A stretch of 64,000 nt of DNA. Origin: Candidatus Xenolissoclinum pacificiensis L6 (GTDB lineage Bacteria; Pseudomonadota; Alphaproteobacteria; Rickettsiales; Anaplasmataceae). The position numbers were made by a program, and so were the translations under genes. Each line of letters opens with the position of its first letter. The first letter of the stretch is position 1. This document shows positions 28,942 through 38,340 of this stretch, piece by piece. The stretch spans positions 17,859 through 81,858 of the forward strand of contig AXCJ01000005.1 in NCBI GenBank assembly GCA_000512675.1. The letters are read 5' to 3'. The notes under the pieces are model-generated. The model saw only the letters and a list, made by a program, of their open reading frames with translations. It was not told where the DNA came from and ran no database searches.

Positions 28942-29615
28942 GTTACGTTGACATAAGGCCCCGAAGTCAATTAAGGCGCATGTTATAGTGGAGAGTTATT
29001 TTGTCAAATGCCTTTCTATCTCGAGATCTTATTATATTCATTATTTTCCTATTTCTACGAGAAGGAATACCTCATTGTTTAGACTTTAAATGATAACGAA
29101 ATCATCATGTCTTCAATAACTGTTGTATATGATAATGTTATTGTGATTTCCTCCAATATAAATTTTTTCCAATATCTCTAGGCATGTATTTTAGAAGTAA
29201 ATCCTCCTTTTGACCTCCACAAACCTTTATACTTCCTTATCATTATCTACCGCACAAGCATGAACTATTACTATACTGTCTATCATGACTTCCTGTAAAT
29301 CGCATGTGGCGTTTTTGAATATCTTGACCCGGACTCCTTTCTTTTTTCACCTGATAAACGTTTATATACTATTTACAATTTCCCATATAACTATGGTAGT
29401 ATCCCTCCCTTTTAAAATAAACAATACTCCTTCTAGTCGTATGTCATCTGTCTTTCTAATACATTTCACTTTTCAGGTAGATTCTAATAAATTGCCATTC
29501 TCTTGCTTTTGGAGATAATCTGTCATAGGGATTTTATTTTTTATATGTAATAATTTCATTGTCCCTTTTTATGCCTACTTTATCACTTAAAACTTTCTTT
29601 TCCTTATGTAATAGA
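28942..29615 (-). mobile_element. Decayed IS5-family element
   Basis: The left end GTTACGTTGACATAAGG follows a TTAG tetranucleotide, matching the end of the other IS5 copies. The minus strand reads broken transposase pieces: ENGNLLESTWKVKCIRKTDDIR, EGVLFILKG, WEIVNSI, and KAFDKI. The right end (near CCTTATGTAATAGAC) is eroded, so the boundary is approximate. Several frameshifts and deletions make it about 130 bases shorter than the 802-base copy at 15689. Confidence 0.68.
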
Positions 29616-29634
29616 CAATATCCCTAAAGTTTTA

Positions 29635-30690
29635 TCAAAGCGAGTAGCAATCGCAAAATCTTTTGATCTTCTGAAAGAAACGTTCTACTATATTACGTGA
29701 TTTATAAACATCAGTATTATGTATTGTTTATAAACGATTAGTTTTTCCAGGAATAACTGCGTAAATTGGGTATTAAGTAAATAATGCTAAAAGAATGAAG
29801 TTATTTCTGTTATCACTAAGTAACAATAAATTGTCCGAAATGTGAATCAGTAAAGAGACGAGTAAAAAGTGGTTTTGTGAACGGAACACAGAGATATAGA
29901 TGTAAAAATTATAAGTACCAATATACAAGTTCTACAAACCGAGATAGACCAAAAAAATTACTACAGTGCATGGATTATCTTAACTATAACAAAGCTTATT
30001 TAATGTATATACCGTGTTGGATTTGGGTACGTAATTTTGCAAAAAACTGAGGATTCTTTATAAGATAAAACATGTACAGTTTTTCATACTGATAATCTAC
30101 CTGAATATTCTAAAATACTACATAAAATCCCAAACTTGTTATAAGTAATACTTTACCTATTAATCTTGAACGAACAACGACAGAAAAAGACACTGCTTGC
30201 TAAATTTAGAAGTAAATCTATTACATTCTCTAAATCTGTGTATATGGCAGACTTATCTGTATCTTTATGTGTTAATTACTATATCAATAAGATATAACTT
30301 CCATCATTATTTACTTAATATACTCGCTTAAATATTGCAATTTGTTAACTTATCTCTCAATAAATTAATATTATAATCTCTATCTGCTAAAAAATATTTA
30401 CATTTTTCATTCGAAAATAAATGGTATACCAACTATCATGAACTTGACCAGAGCGAAGATATCTTCAAGAGTTATCCTTGAGGTTTCATTTTTCGACACG
30501 TATTTTTGAAGTTAACCATCCTACTGATTAGCCTTCAGATTTATTGCGTAAGTCATTACACATATCATCTCATCTTGATGCACTTTTTCACTATAGACAT
30601 ATATGTAATTCTTAGTGTCCATCTTTTGTTCAATTCTGCCAATATAGAGTCATATCTGCGATTATTTTGATTGTATATTCGAGAATGATT
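29635..30690 (-). pseudogene. IS5-type transposase remnant split by an IS1-like insertion
   Basis: On the minus strand, the part 30690-30324 contains the DDE-region piece FLADRDYNINLLRDKL (compare ADKGYDS..LR). Part 29767-29635 continues with VIPGKTNR, then VYKSRNIVERFFQKIKRF, the conserved IS5 C-terminus. Joined across the IS1-like element at 29768-30323, they make one co-linear reading of a transposase, different from the IS5 type at 15689. Stops and frameshifts are frequent. Confidence 0.62.
29768..30323 (+). mobile_element. IS1-like element, most complete copy
   Basis: The ends GGGTATTAAGTAAATAATG and, inverted, GTATATTAAGTAAATAATG mark the element. The plus strand encodes an IS1 transposase broken by stops: an InsA-type zinc-finger start CPKCESVKRRVKSGFVNG then QRYRCKNYKYQY, a helix-turn-helix region LMYIPCWIWVRNFAK, and an InsB-type end LLAKFRSKSITFSKSVYM. 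Flanks TGCGTAAAT and CGCTTAAAT suggest a decayed 9-base target duplication. It is not functional. Confidence 0.78.
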
Positions 30691-30691
30691 C

Positions 30692-31192
30692 CTAAGTTAT
30701 ATTTTCTGAAGATTCACTTATCAACAGAACAGTTACCATACACGATATGCCTTCATTCCTACCGATAAATCCTAACTTATCTGTGGTGGTAGCTTTTATA
30801 TTAATTGCTTCTTTCTTAAGATTTAAATTATCTTCTAAAATCTTCACCATCTGTGCCTTATATGGCGAAACATATATATCTTGAGAAACAATAGTAATAT
30901 CAATATTACTCACCATATACCTCATATTCTCTAACATATTCATTGCATATTGCACAAAATGCATTGAATCTCGACCACGTCCTTCATCATCAGTATCCGG
31001 AAAATAATCACCAATATCTCCTTTGGCAAGTGCTCCTAAAATAGCATCTGTTAACGCATGTAATACTAAATCACCATCAGAATGCGCTTTAATACCAACA
31101 CCACTCAATATTCTAACACCACACAACATACAATCATCCTTATTCTTATCATATGCGTGAACATCAAATCCATGTCCGATTCTAATATTCAT
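30692..31192 (-). CDS. ispF: 2-C-methyl-D-erythritol 2,4-cyclodiphosphate synthase
   Basis: IspF cyclises CDP-ME 2-phosphate to MEcPP. The protein shows the zinc ligands in IGHGFDVHAYD, the segment KAHSDGDLVLHALTDAILGALAKGDIG, DTDDEGRGRDS and the C-terminal IKATTTDKLGFIGRNEGI. A longer frame starts at 31216, but the ATG at 31192 (MNIRIGHGFDVH) gives the family's usual length of 166 residues and a 4-base ATGA overlap with ispD, so I choose it. Confidence 0.95.
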   Translation of the reverse strand: MNIRIGHGFDVHAYDKNKDDCMLCGVRILSGVGIKAHSDGDLVLHALTDAILGALAKGDIGDYFPDTDDEGRGRDSMHFVQYAMNMLENMRYMVSNIDITIVSQDIYVSPYKAQMVKILEDNLNLKKEAINIKATTTDKLGFIGRNEGISCMVTVLLISESSENIT

Positions 31193-31872
31193 AACATTCC
31201 AACTGTTTGTATACATAACAAATCATATATATCAGTCACCTTACCATTACTGACTTCACCTGGAATCGTCAAAATGTCATGGTTAAACTTGAAAAGAATT
31301 GATATATCATCCGAATATACCTCATGTTCCAAGCGAATCTTTTCATGACATTCTCTTAAGCACTGATACAAAAATCCCTGGGGTGTTGTTAATCTTTTCA
31401 CTATATCCCTATTTAATATAGAACCAATTTTCCCTTCATTCACAGAAGCTACAGTATCTGTAATATCTATTACAGGAACCACCCCTGAAGCACCATCATA
31501 CAGTCCTTGCACCACAGACATAATTAAATCAACAGAAACACTTGGCCTCGCGACATCATGAACTATAACATACTTAGGATTCAAATTAGATAAAGCAAGA
31601 ACTCCAGAGTAAACGGAATCCTGCCTATTATGACCACACGTAGTAGTCACAAGTACCCTATTGAACAGCGTCCCAAGAGTATAAGTAAAAAAAGAAACAT
31701 CATCGGGATGTATAACGATGCAAGGAAATATCCTTAAAGAAAGAAATTTTTGCACTAACACAACCAAAAAAGAACTTCCATCCTGAAAAGTATGATACTG
31801 CTTAGGAAAAATAGATGCACACCCCGTACATCTATTTCCTCTCCCTGCAGCAAGCAGGATAGCATATATCAT
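31189..31872 (-). CDS. ispD: 2-C-methyl-D-erythritol 4-phosphate cytidylyltransferase
   Basis: IspD transfers CMP to MEP. The 227-residue protein has the nucleotide-binding start ILLAAGRGNRC with KQYHTFQ, the RQDSVYSGV segment, VHDVARPSV and VKRLTTPQGF, then DDISILFKFNHDILTIPG. It overlaps ispF (ATGA) and hslU (by 4 bases), so hslU-ispD-ispF is a coupled run. In many alphaproteobacteria ispD and ispF are fused; here they are separate but adjacent. Confidence 0.95.
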   Translation of the reverse strand: MIYAILLAAGRGNRCTGCASIFPKQYHTFQDGSSFLVVLVQKFLSLRIFPCIVIHPDDVSFFTYTLGTLFNRVLVTTTCGHNRQDSVYSGVLALSNLNPKYVIVHDVARPSVSVDLIMSVVQGLYDGASGVVPVIDITDTVASVNEGKIGSILNRDIVKRLTTPQGFLYQCLRECHEKIRLEHEVYSDDISILFKFNHDILTIPGEVSNGKVTDIYDLLCIQTVGML

Positions 31873-33419
31873 AATATAAAGCGTATCAGATCTGTTTGAC
31901 TTTCAAAATCATGCAATTGCTTTGCAACATATTTTTCATCTATCACATATTTATCTGATTCCGATGGGGCACTAAAACTAATATCTTCCATCACCTTCTC
32001 CATAACGGTATGTAATCTACGAGCTCCAATATTTTCCACATTACGATTAATATGTATAGCAATCTCTGCTATCTTATGTATAGCACAGTCTGTAAATTCA
32101 ATTTTGACACCTTCAGTTGCCAACATACTTTGATACTGTTTTAACAGACTAGACTCAGTACTTTTAAGTATCAACACCATAGACTCCAAGTCTATAGGCT
32201 CCAATTTCACCCTAACAGGAAGACGGCCTTGAAATTCTGGCAATAAATCTGCAGGAGTACATTCAATAAATGCACCACAGGCAACAAAGAGAATAAAATC
32301 TGTTTTTACAGGACCGTATTTAGTATTCACAGTCGTACCTTCAAGCAAAGGCAATAAATCACGTTGTACTCCTTCTCTATTAACTTCACCACGCATATTT
32401 TGCCTATTAGATGCAATCTTATCTACCTCATCTAAAAAAACAATACCATAGTTACTAACTAACTCCATTGCATGTTTAATAATCATATCCTCATCAAACA
32501 TATCTTCAATCCCATCATCTGTTAAGATCTTTAATGCTTCAGATATTTTTAGACGCTTAACCTTCGTCTTTTCCTTGTTCATGAATTTATTAAACATATC
32601 CCCTAAATTCATAACACCTATCTGGCCAGACATACCAGGAATATCGAAGGATGCACTATTTTGCGAACCAACACGATCCTTAATTGCAATTTCAATCACT
32701 TGATCATCAAGAATTCCACTATCCAACTTTTTCTTAAACAACTCACGAGTATGAACACTAGAGCTATCCTCAGATCCAGCAATAATATTTAGAATTTTAC
32801 CCTTTGCAATTTCTTGTGCTTGAACAAACAACCTTTCACGCTCTTGATCCTTTATTTGCATTATTGCGATATCAACAAGATCACGTATCATAGAATCAAC
32901 ATCCCGTCCAACATATCCTATTTCCGTAAATTTTGTTGCTTCTACCTTAATAAAAGGAGCCATCGTATAAGATGCAAGTCTCCGCGCAATCTCTGTCTTA
33001 CCCACACCAGTAGGTCCAATCATCAAAATATTAGTTGGTCTAATTTCTTTCCTAAAATCTTTTTCAACCTTACTACGACGCCATCTACTACGCATAGCAA
33101 TTGCTACCTTCCTTTTAGCTTCTTTCTGACCGATAATATACCTATCTAATATCTCAACAATCTTTGGGGGATATAAATCATCCATTGCTTTACATGTCTT
33201 GTCTTCGTATGATTCCCCATCTGAATCACTCTTCAACACAAAATCCGAAACAACTACTGGCAACACACCATCACCATCAGATCTCTCGTCACCGCTCACA
33301 GTATCATCAGATATTAAAAAAGAACTATAACTGTCTACTACAACGTCATCGCAACTAAACCCCATATATTGATGACCATAAGATAAACCATGCAAAAATA
33401 TTGAATTCCTATCGCACAT
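31869..33419 (-). CDS. hslU: ATP-dependent protease ATPase subunit HslU with long acidic N-terminus
   Basis: HslU unfolds substrates for the HslV peptidase. The conserved protein starts at LYPPKIVEILDRYIIGQ; Walker A GPTGVGKTEI, the pore motif GYVGRD, Walker B GIVFLDEVDKIA and the sensor regions follow. Upstream of this lies an extra acidic, Ser-rich segment. The longest frame begins with TTG at 33476 inside hslV; the ATG at 33419 has a GGTGA ribosome site and gives 516 residues, about 73 more than usual. A canonical start at 33200 (MDDLYPP) would give 444 residues but would leave a 245-base gap after hslV. Confidence 0.93.
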   Translation of the reverse strand: MCDRNSIFLHGLSYGHQYMGFSCDDVVVDSYSSFLISDDTVSGDERSDGDGVLPVVVSDFVLKSDSDGESYEDKTCKAMDDLYPPKIVEILDRYIIGQKEAKRKVAIAMRSRWRRSKVEKDFRKEIRPTNILMIGPTGVGKTEIARRLASYTMAPFIKVEATKFTEIGYVGRDVDSMIRDLVDIAIMQIKDQERERLFVQAQEIAKGKILNIIAGSEDSSSVHTRELFKKKLDSGILDDQVIEIAIKDRVGSQNSASFDIPGMSGQIGVMNLGDMFNKFMNKEKTKVKRLKISEALKILTDDGIEDMFDEDMIIKHAMELVSNYGIVFLDEVDKIASNRQNMRGEVNREGVQRDLLPLLEGTTVNTKYGPVKTDFILFVACGAFIECTPADLLPEFQGRLPVRVKLEPIDLESMVLILKSTESSLLKQYQSMLATEGVKIEFTDCAIHKIAEIAIHINRNVENIGARRLHTVMEKVMEDISFSAPSESDKYVIDEKYVAKQLHDFESQTDLIRFIL

Positions 33420-33444
33420 AAAATCACCAATATGTAAATAACGA

Positions 33445-34011
33445 TTATTGTAATTCACCTTCACCCTCATTGTCAATTTTGATCTTTTTTATGGTAAAAT
33501 TTCCATTAGTAAATACACATATATCAGCTGCAATATTCATTGACCTTACACATAATTCCTCAGTAGTCATTGTATTATTTTCAACAGATGCCAGAGCTCT
33601 CGCTGCTGACAGAGCAAAATAACCACCAGATCCTATAGCTGCAACTCGATCCTCAATATTCAAAACTTCTCCCGAACCTGTTAGAATAAGAGTATACTTA
33701 TGATCTACTACAATCAATTGACTATCTAATCTTCTTAAGGCCTTATCCATACGCCACTCTTTTGCAAGAGATACAGCAGCTTTAAGAAGGTCAGGAGTAG
33801 CTTTAATTTTATATTCCAAACGCTCAAACAGTGCAAAAGAATCCCCTACCACACCAGCAAAGCCAACAATTATACCATCACATAAACACTTTACCTTTTG
33901 AGCAGTATGTTTAAGAACTACCCTCTCACCAACCGATACCTGACCATCACCAATAACGACTACCTCGCCATTTCTGCACACAGTCAAAATAGTTGTACCA
34001 TGAAAACTCAT
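33445..34011 (-). CDS. hslV: ATP-dependent protease peptidase subunit HslV
   Basis: HslV is the proteasome-like threonine peptidase of the HslUV complex. The 188-residue protein has the processed N-terminus HGTTILTVCRNGEVVVIGDGQVSVG, in which the Thr pair provides the nucleophile after removal of the first residues. Also present are CDGIIVGFAGVVGDSFALFERLE, and the C-terminal IGSGGYFALSAARAL. It is directly upstream of hslU. Confidence 0.97.
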   Translation of the reverse strand: MSFHGTTILTVCRNGEVVVIGDGQVSVGERVVLKHTAQKVKCLCDGIIVGFAGVVGDSFALFERLEYKIKATPDLLKAAVSLAKEWRMDKALRRLDSQLIVVDHKYTLILTGSGEVLNIEDRVAAIGSGGYFALSAARALASVENNTMTTEELCVRSMNIAADICVFTNGNFTIKKIKIDNEGEGELQ

Positions 34012-34074
34012 AAAAATATCCTTTTAAAAGTACATTTTGACATAACACAGATTGTATTACAATACAATTCAATT

Positions 34075-35328
34075 CTAAATATTTGAGCAGGAATCAATAG
34101 TTGATAAATTTCCCATCACTGTAATAGTAGGGGTATCATCAAAAATATCTCGTACTTTACTCTGGACATCATCCAAAGTGATTGATGTTATCTCTTTGAT
34201 CGCATCTTCTATGGGGATATATTTACCATAATTCCTGAATGACTGTAATGCATACATAGCACGAAAGTTACTACTCTCCACAGACATTCTCAATGAGGAA
34301 ACAATATTTGTCTTCGCACGATCAAGTTCCTCTATGGTCACTGGTCTGTCACTTAATAGTAATTGAATAATGTCAGAAATCCCTTGATTCAAAGGAGGTA
34401 ATTTATCTGCAGTAGTTGCAGCATATATATTCAATAAACCTGTATCCATATAACATTCATTATAAGAATAAACAGTATATACCAATCCTTCCTCTTCTCG
34501 TATTTTTTGATATAATCTAGATGAAAAACCTCCTCCTAAGATCCAAGAAATGATCTTATACAAATACTTATTTGGACTTGATTGAGAAACACCTGTATAA
34601 CCATATAGTAGGTGAACCTGCTCTATATCACGATGTTCTTTATAAACCGTCTTATACCTATTTGCAATCGGCATATTTACCTTAAAATCTAATGGTGTCT
34701 GTCGAAATGAAGAAAAAAACTTATCTGTCAAACTATAGGCATCATTATGGTTAAGGTTACCTGCAAAAGCGACCATCATATTACTACCATGATAGTATGT
34801 ATGTAAAAAATCTTCCAAATCCTGTTTTTCAAACTGTTGCACACATTTCTTATCACCTAATATTAGATATCCCAACGAACTATCTGAGTAAGCATTATGC
34901 ATATGCTTATCAAATATTAAATCATCAACCGAATCATTATATTGAGCAATCTCTTGCATAACAACTTGCTTTTCTTTTTCTATCTCATCTGATAAAAACA
35001 ACGCATTCATCAAAATATCAGAAAGAATATGTAATGCATCAGCAACATATTGCTTGAGTACTCTAACATAAAAAATGGTATATTCCTGACTTGTACAAGC
35101 ATTAAAAGTACCTGAAATATTATCAAATATCTTGGCTATCTCACGTGTAGAATAACTTTTTGTAGACTTAAAAGCCATATGTTCAAGAAAGTGAGCAATA
35201 CCATTATTTTTCAATGTTTCAGACCTGCTACCTGCATTGACAAATACTTTTATACTCACTGTTTCTAAATAATCCATACAGTCCGTGATAACTGTTATCC
35301 CATTTTGCAAACTCGAAAAATCGACCAT
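34075..35328 (-). CDS. M16-family zinc metallopeptidase (mitochondrial processing peptidase-like)
   Basis: The 417-residue protein carries the inverted zinc motif HxxEH in AHFLEHMAFKST near residue 45-55, followed by the second-glutamate region. It includes the M16 segments TNAYTS-like FNACTSQEYTIFYVRVL, EKQVVMQEIAQYNDSVDDLIFD and the glycine-rich ILGGGFSSRLYQKIREEEGLVY. Bacterial homologues in Rickettsiales are ancestors or relatives of the mitochondrial processing peptidase; the natural substrate is unknown. It lies between hslV and coaD on the same strand. Confidence 0.9.
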   Translation of the reverse strand: MVDFSSLQNGITVITDCMDYLETVSIKVFVNAGSRSETLKNNGIAHFLEHMAFKSTKSYSTREIAKIFDNISGTFNACTSQEYTIFYVRVLKQYVADALHILSDILMNALFLSDEIEKEKQVVMQEIAQYNDSVDDLIFDKHMHNAYSDSSLGYLILGDKKCVQQFEKQDLEDFLHTYYHGSNMMVAFAGNLNHNDAYSLTDKFFSSFRQTPLDFKVNMPIANRYKTVYKEHRDIEQVHLLYGYTGVSQSSPNKYLYKIISWILGGGFSSRLYQKIREEEGLVYTVYSYNECYMDTGLLNIYAATTADKLPPLNQGISDIIQLLLSDRPVTIEELDRAKTNIVSSLRMSVESSNFRAMYALQSFRNYGKYIPIEDAIKEITSITLDDVQSKVRDIFDDTPTITVMGNLSTIDSCSNI

Positions 35329-35353
35329 ATATTATACCATATTTTAACTTAAA

Positions 35354-35848
35354 TTATTGCTTACGCTTCTTAAACGCGTCAACAACATGTGGATAGACAA
35401 ATTGAGAAATATCTCCCCCAAGACAAGCAATCTCTTTAACAAAATTAGACGAAATAAACTGTGTTGCATCCGATGCAGGTAAAAAGATTGTTTGTATATT
35501 TGAATACATACGATTCAAGACCCAACTCATCTTAAATTCATATTCAAAATCAGAGACTGCTCTCAATCCACGAATAATCAAAAAGGCATCCTCTCGTCTA
35601 GCAAAATCTGTTAACAAACCTGAAAAAGGCTTTACAAGTACAGATGTACCTTTATTAAGATACTGAACCGATTGGTTCACAATGGATACTCTCTCCTCTA
35701 TACTAAAAAAAGTATCTTTTACCGTATCTACAGCAACCCCTACAACCAGCTGATCTACTATTTTAACTGCTTTCTTGACAATATCAAAATGGCCAAGAGT
35801 CATCGGATCAAATGTTCCAGGATAAATAGCAATTCTTTTGTCCTTCAT
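35354..35848 (-). CDS. coaD: Phosphopantetheine adenylyltransferase
   Basis: CoaD makes dephospho-CoA from phosphopantetheine and ATP. The 164-residue protein has the nucleotide-binding YPGTFDPMTLGHFDIV with the TxGH motif, the segment IIRGLRAVSDFEYEFKM, and the C-terminal FISSNFVKEIACLGGDIS. Together with coaE in the window, the last two CoA steps are covered. It is separated by two bases from apaG upstream. Confidence 0.96.
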   Translation of the reverse strand: MKDKRIAIYPGTFDPMTLGHFDIVKKAVKIVDQLVVGVAVDTVKDTFFSIEERVSIVNQSVQYLNKGTSVLVKPFSGLLTDFARREDAFLIIRGLRAVSDFEYEFKMSWVLNRMYSNIQTIFLPASDATQFISSNFVKEIACLGGDISQFVYPHVVDAFKKRKQ

Positions 35849-35850
35849 AA

Positions 35851-36291
35851 CTACGAGATCTCCTTTAAACTTCTTGGGGTATCCAAAGAAATGGAAGGAA
35901 TATCCACAGAAAACCTTCTATTATCTAAAATATTCAAAAAATCGTAATATCCATAAATAATTGCACTATCCGAACTTCCGTATATAACACTTTCGTACTC
36001 AAATATTTCACTTGGTTTCAAAATAGGATGATCACCTAGAATATCTCTATCTATAACTTTTGTCTTAACACCCCTACAATCAACCATATTCCATTCTCGT
36101 CCTAACACCTTTATATCATAATCATAACCATTATAAATCATTACTTTATATGTCCAAATATAACATGTTTCATCCATATATAAGTATTCCCCTAAATAAT
36201 GGACTCTAAAGTAAAATTTTATATCCTCAATATCTGTATTAAAATATCCACTTACTAACAGTATTTCAGAAATGTCATATTTCTTTCTCAT
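35851..36291 (-). CDS. apaG: ApaG-domain protein
   Basis: ApaG is a small fibronectin-III-like domain of uncertain function, reported to affect Co2+ and Ap4A-related phenotypes in enterobacteria. The 146-residue protein shows IWTYKVMIYNG, LGREWNMVDCRGVKTKVIDRDILGDHPILKPSEIFEYES, and IYGYYDFL, matching the family pattern YxWxY...L..R.W.ItD..G....V.G.GVvG..P.L.PGe.FeYtSg. The usual final GSY.M is replaced. It overlaps the murE stop by 4 bases. Confidence 0.85.
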   Translation of the reverse strand: MRKKYDISEILLVSGYFNTDIEDIKFYFRVHYLGEYLYMDETCYIWTYKVMIYNGYDYDIKVLGREWNMVDCRGVKTKVIDRDILGDHPILKPSEIFEYESVIYGSSDSAIIYGYYDFLNILDNRRFSVDIPSISLDTPRSLKEIS

Positions 36292-37730
36292 ATAGTTTTT
36301 AATAATCTCTTAAATATGTCATAATCACTATGACTGATAATAGTATCACCAATATATTGTTTTTTCTCATGCCCTCGTCCAGCAAGTACAATAATATGGT
36401 CTTGATAATTTTTCATTGCAAACTCCACTGCAGACACCCTATTCTTAATAATAAAGAAATCTTTCCCCTCGATTCCCTTAAGAATATCACTAATAATCTG
36501 ATCTTCATCTTCATACCTAACATTGTCATTACATATAATGATTTTATCAGCATATTCATATGCTATCCGTCCCATCAACTTACGTTTGCCACGATCACGA
36601 TCACCACCGCAACCAAATATCAATATTATCTTGTCTGTTGGATAATGCCATCTAACGGATGAAATCAAAGAATATAATGCATCAGGAGTATGAGCAAAAT
36701 CTATTAGCACTCTTGGCTTATTACAAACTAGATCCATCCTACCATGTATCATTAAATCTTTAGTAAAATCAAAGGACTCAAGTGATAACTTATGGGCAAT
36801 TGCCAAAACAATAGCAATATTATATATCTGAAATTTACCAAACAATGCCGTAGTAATTTCAAAATGTCTACCATTATGCGCATACTTAATAACCTGACCA
36901 TTACTACCAAGAGGTTTTTGTTCAAGCAAAACTATTGCATCATCCCCTTTGGCATTAAATCCATATTCAATACAAACTCTTTCACCTACTGAGCTCTTCA
37001 ATGCTTTATATTCTGGAATATCACTATTAATAATTGCAACTGTATCTTGCCGCATCAATGCAGAAAACAATCTTAATTTCACATGAAAATACTCTTCATA
37101 TGAGCTGTGATAATCAAGATGATCACGTGATAAATTCGTAAAAGCCACAAAACTATAAGCCAAACTATCTCCTCTACGTTGCTTTAAACCATGACTAGAC
37201 ATTTCGATAAAAGCATTTTGAACGCCTGCCTTATACAAGACACTCATTGTTTTATGCAAAGCACCAGCATCAGGTGTTGTAATATTTTGTTGTATCAAGC
37301 CACTATCCAACTCTATATTTGACTGAATACCTATTGTTCCTAACGATACCGCTGTTCTATGATTATAATCAAATAATCTATATAACATACGCACAACAGA
37401 TGTTTTCCCATTAGTCCCAGTAACTGCCACCAAATTCTTCGGTTGTCCTGAGTATACCTTAGATGACAATATGCTATATGCTATGTGTATGTCATCAAAA
37501 TACACATAATGTTCAAATTTTTCATCAAGGTCAGCATCTATTGCTGTAGGTAACACTACGAGTATTGCACCTCTTTTCACTGCATCTTTTACATATCTCC
37601 CAGCATTACCGGAAAGCACAAAAAACACATACCCTTCTAAAACATCTTCTGAATTAGCTACAACCCCCTTAATATCATTAGAATAAATATCAAGAATCTT
37701 TTCTTTTATTATCTTTTCTATACTTTGCAC
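36288..37730 (-). CDS. murE: UDP-N-acetylmuramoyl-tripeptide synthetase (DAP-adding MurE type)
   Basis: MurE adds the third amino acid to the peptidoglycan stem. The 480-residue protein has the ATP-binding GTNGKTSVVRML, the segment ITTPDAGALHK, EMSSHGLKQRR, the carbamylated-lysine region HVKLRLFSALM, and DFAHTPDALYS. The amino-acid selectivity motif of DAP-type enzymes (DNPR) reads DNVR here, keeping the arginine. The start is GTG, overlapping nth by 41 bases. With murB it supports a retained peptidoglycan pathway; the murein genes murC-G are not visible here. Confidence 0.93.
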   Translation of the reverse strand: MQSIEKIIKEKILDIYSNDIKGVVANSEDVLEGYVFFVLSGNAGRYVKDAVKRGAILVVLPTAIDADLDEKFEHYVYFDDIHIAYSILSSKVYSGQPKNLVAVTGTNGKTSVVRMLYRLFDYNHRTAVSLGTIGIQSNIELDSGLIQQNITTPDAGALHKTMSVLYKAGVQNAFIEMSSHGLKQRRGDSLAYSFVAFTNLSRDHLDYHSSYEEYFHVKLRLFSALMRQDTVAIINSDIPEYKALKSSVGERVCIEYGFNAKGDDAIVLLEQKPLGSNGQVIKYAHNGRHFEITTALFGKFQIYNIAIVLAIAHKLSLESFDFTKDLMIHGRMDLVCNKPRVLIDFAHTPDALYSLISSVRWHYPTDKIILIFGCGGDRDRGKRKLMGRIAYEYADKIIICNDNVRYEDEDQIISDILKGIEGKDFFIIKNRVSAVEFAMKNYQDHIIVLAGRGHEKKQYIGDTIISHSDYDIFKRLLKTI

Positions 37731-38340
37731 AATAGCCTCTCACAATACACTTATCACATTCAGGGTTCCTGGCCTTACAAACATACCGACCATGTAATAC
37801 CAACCAATGATGTACATATATTCTGTTTTCAATAGGCGCACATTTATACAAAGATTTTTCAGTCTCATGAGCATTTTTAGTCTTAACAAGACCGATCCTA
37901 TTACTCACCCGATGAACATGTGTATCAACACCTATATACGGCTCATTATAATAACTATTTAATATTACACTGGCAGATTTACGTCCTATCCCTGGCAAAG
38001 ACAACAAATAATCGAAATCATTTGGTATTTCTGCGACAGAATCTGAAACCAATTTCTTACTCAAGTTAATTATATTACAGGACTTACTATTATACAAACC
38101 AATAGAACGTATATACTCAATTAAACCTTCCAAACCTAATTCAATCATTGCCTTAGGATTGTCTATAACTTTAAATAATTTAGATGTTACTCTGTTAACC
38201 ATCTTATCTGTAGATTGAGCAGATAACAATACAGCAACCAGTAACGTATATGAATTATGATATTCCAGTTCAATCCTAGGATATGGATTAACAGAGTGAA
38301 AAATTTGAAATATTTTATTTATATCGTGCTTATTCTTCAC
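37690..38340 (-). CDS. nth: Endonuclease III (DNA glycosylase/AP lyase)
   Basis: Nth excises oxidised pyrimidines. The 216-residue protein has the helix-hairpin-helix with catalytic lysine LSLPGIGRKSASVIL, the catalytic aspartate in VDTHVHRVSNRIGL, and the four-cysteine iron-sulfur loop CKARNPECDKCIVRGYC with spacing C-x6-C-x2-C-x5-C. It begins with GTG 11 bases before the end of gyrA and ends inside murE, so gyrA-nth-murE-apaG form a tightly packed run. Confidence 0.96.
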   Translation of the reverse strand: MKNKHDINKIFQIFHSVNPYPRIELEYHNSYTLLVAVLLSAQSTDKMVNRVTSKLFKVIDNPKAMIELGLEGLIEYIRSIGLYNSKSCNIINLSKKLVSDSVAEIPNDFDYLLSLPGIGRKSASVILNSYYNEPYIGVDTHVHRVSNRIGLVKTKNAHETEKSLYKCAPIENRIYVHHWLVLHGRYVCKARNPECDKCIVRGYCAKYRKDNKRKDS

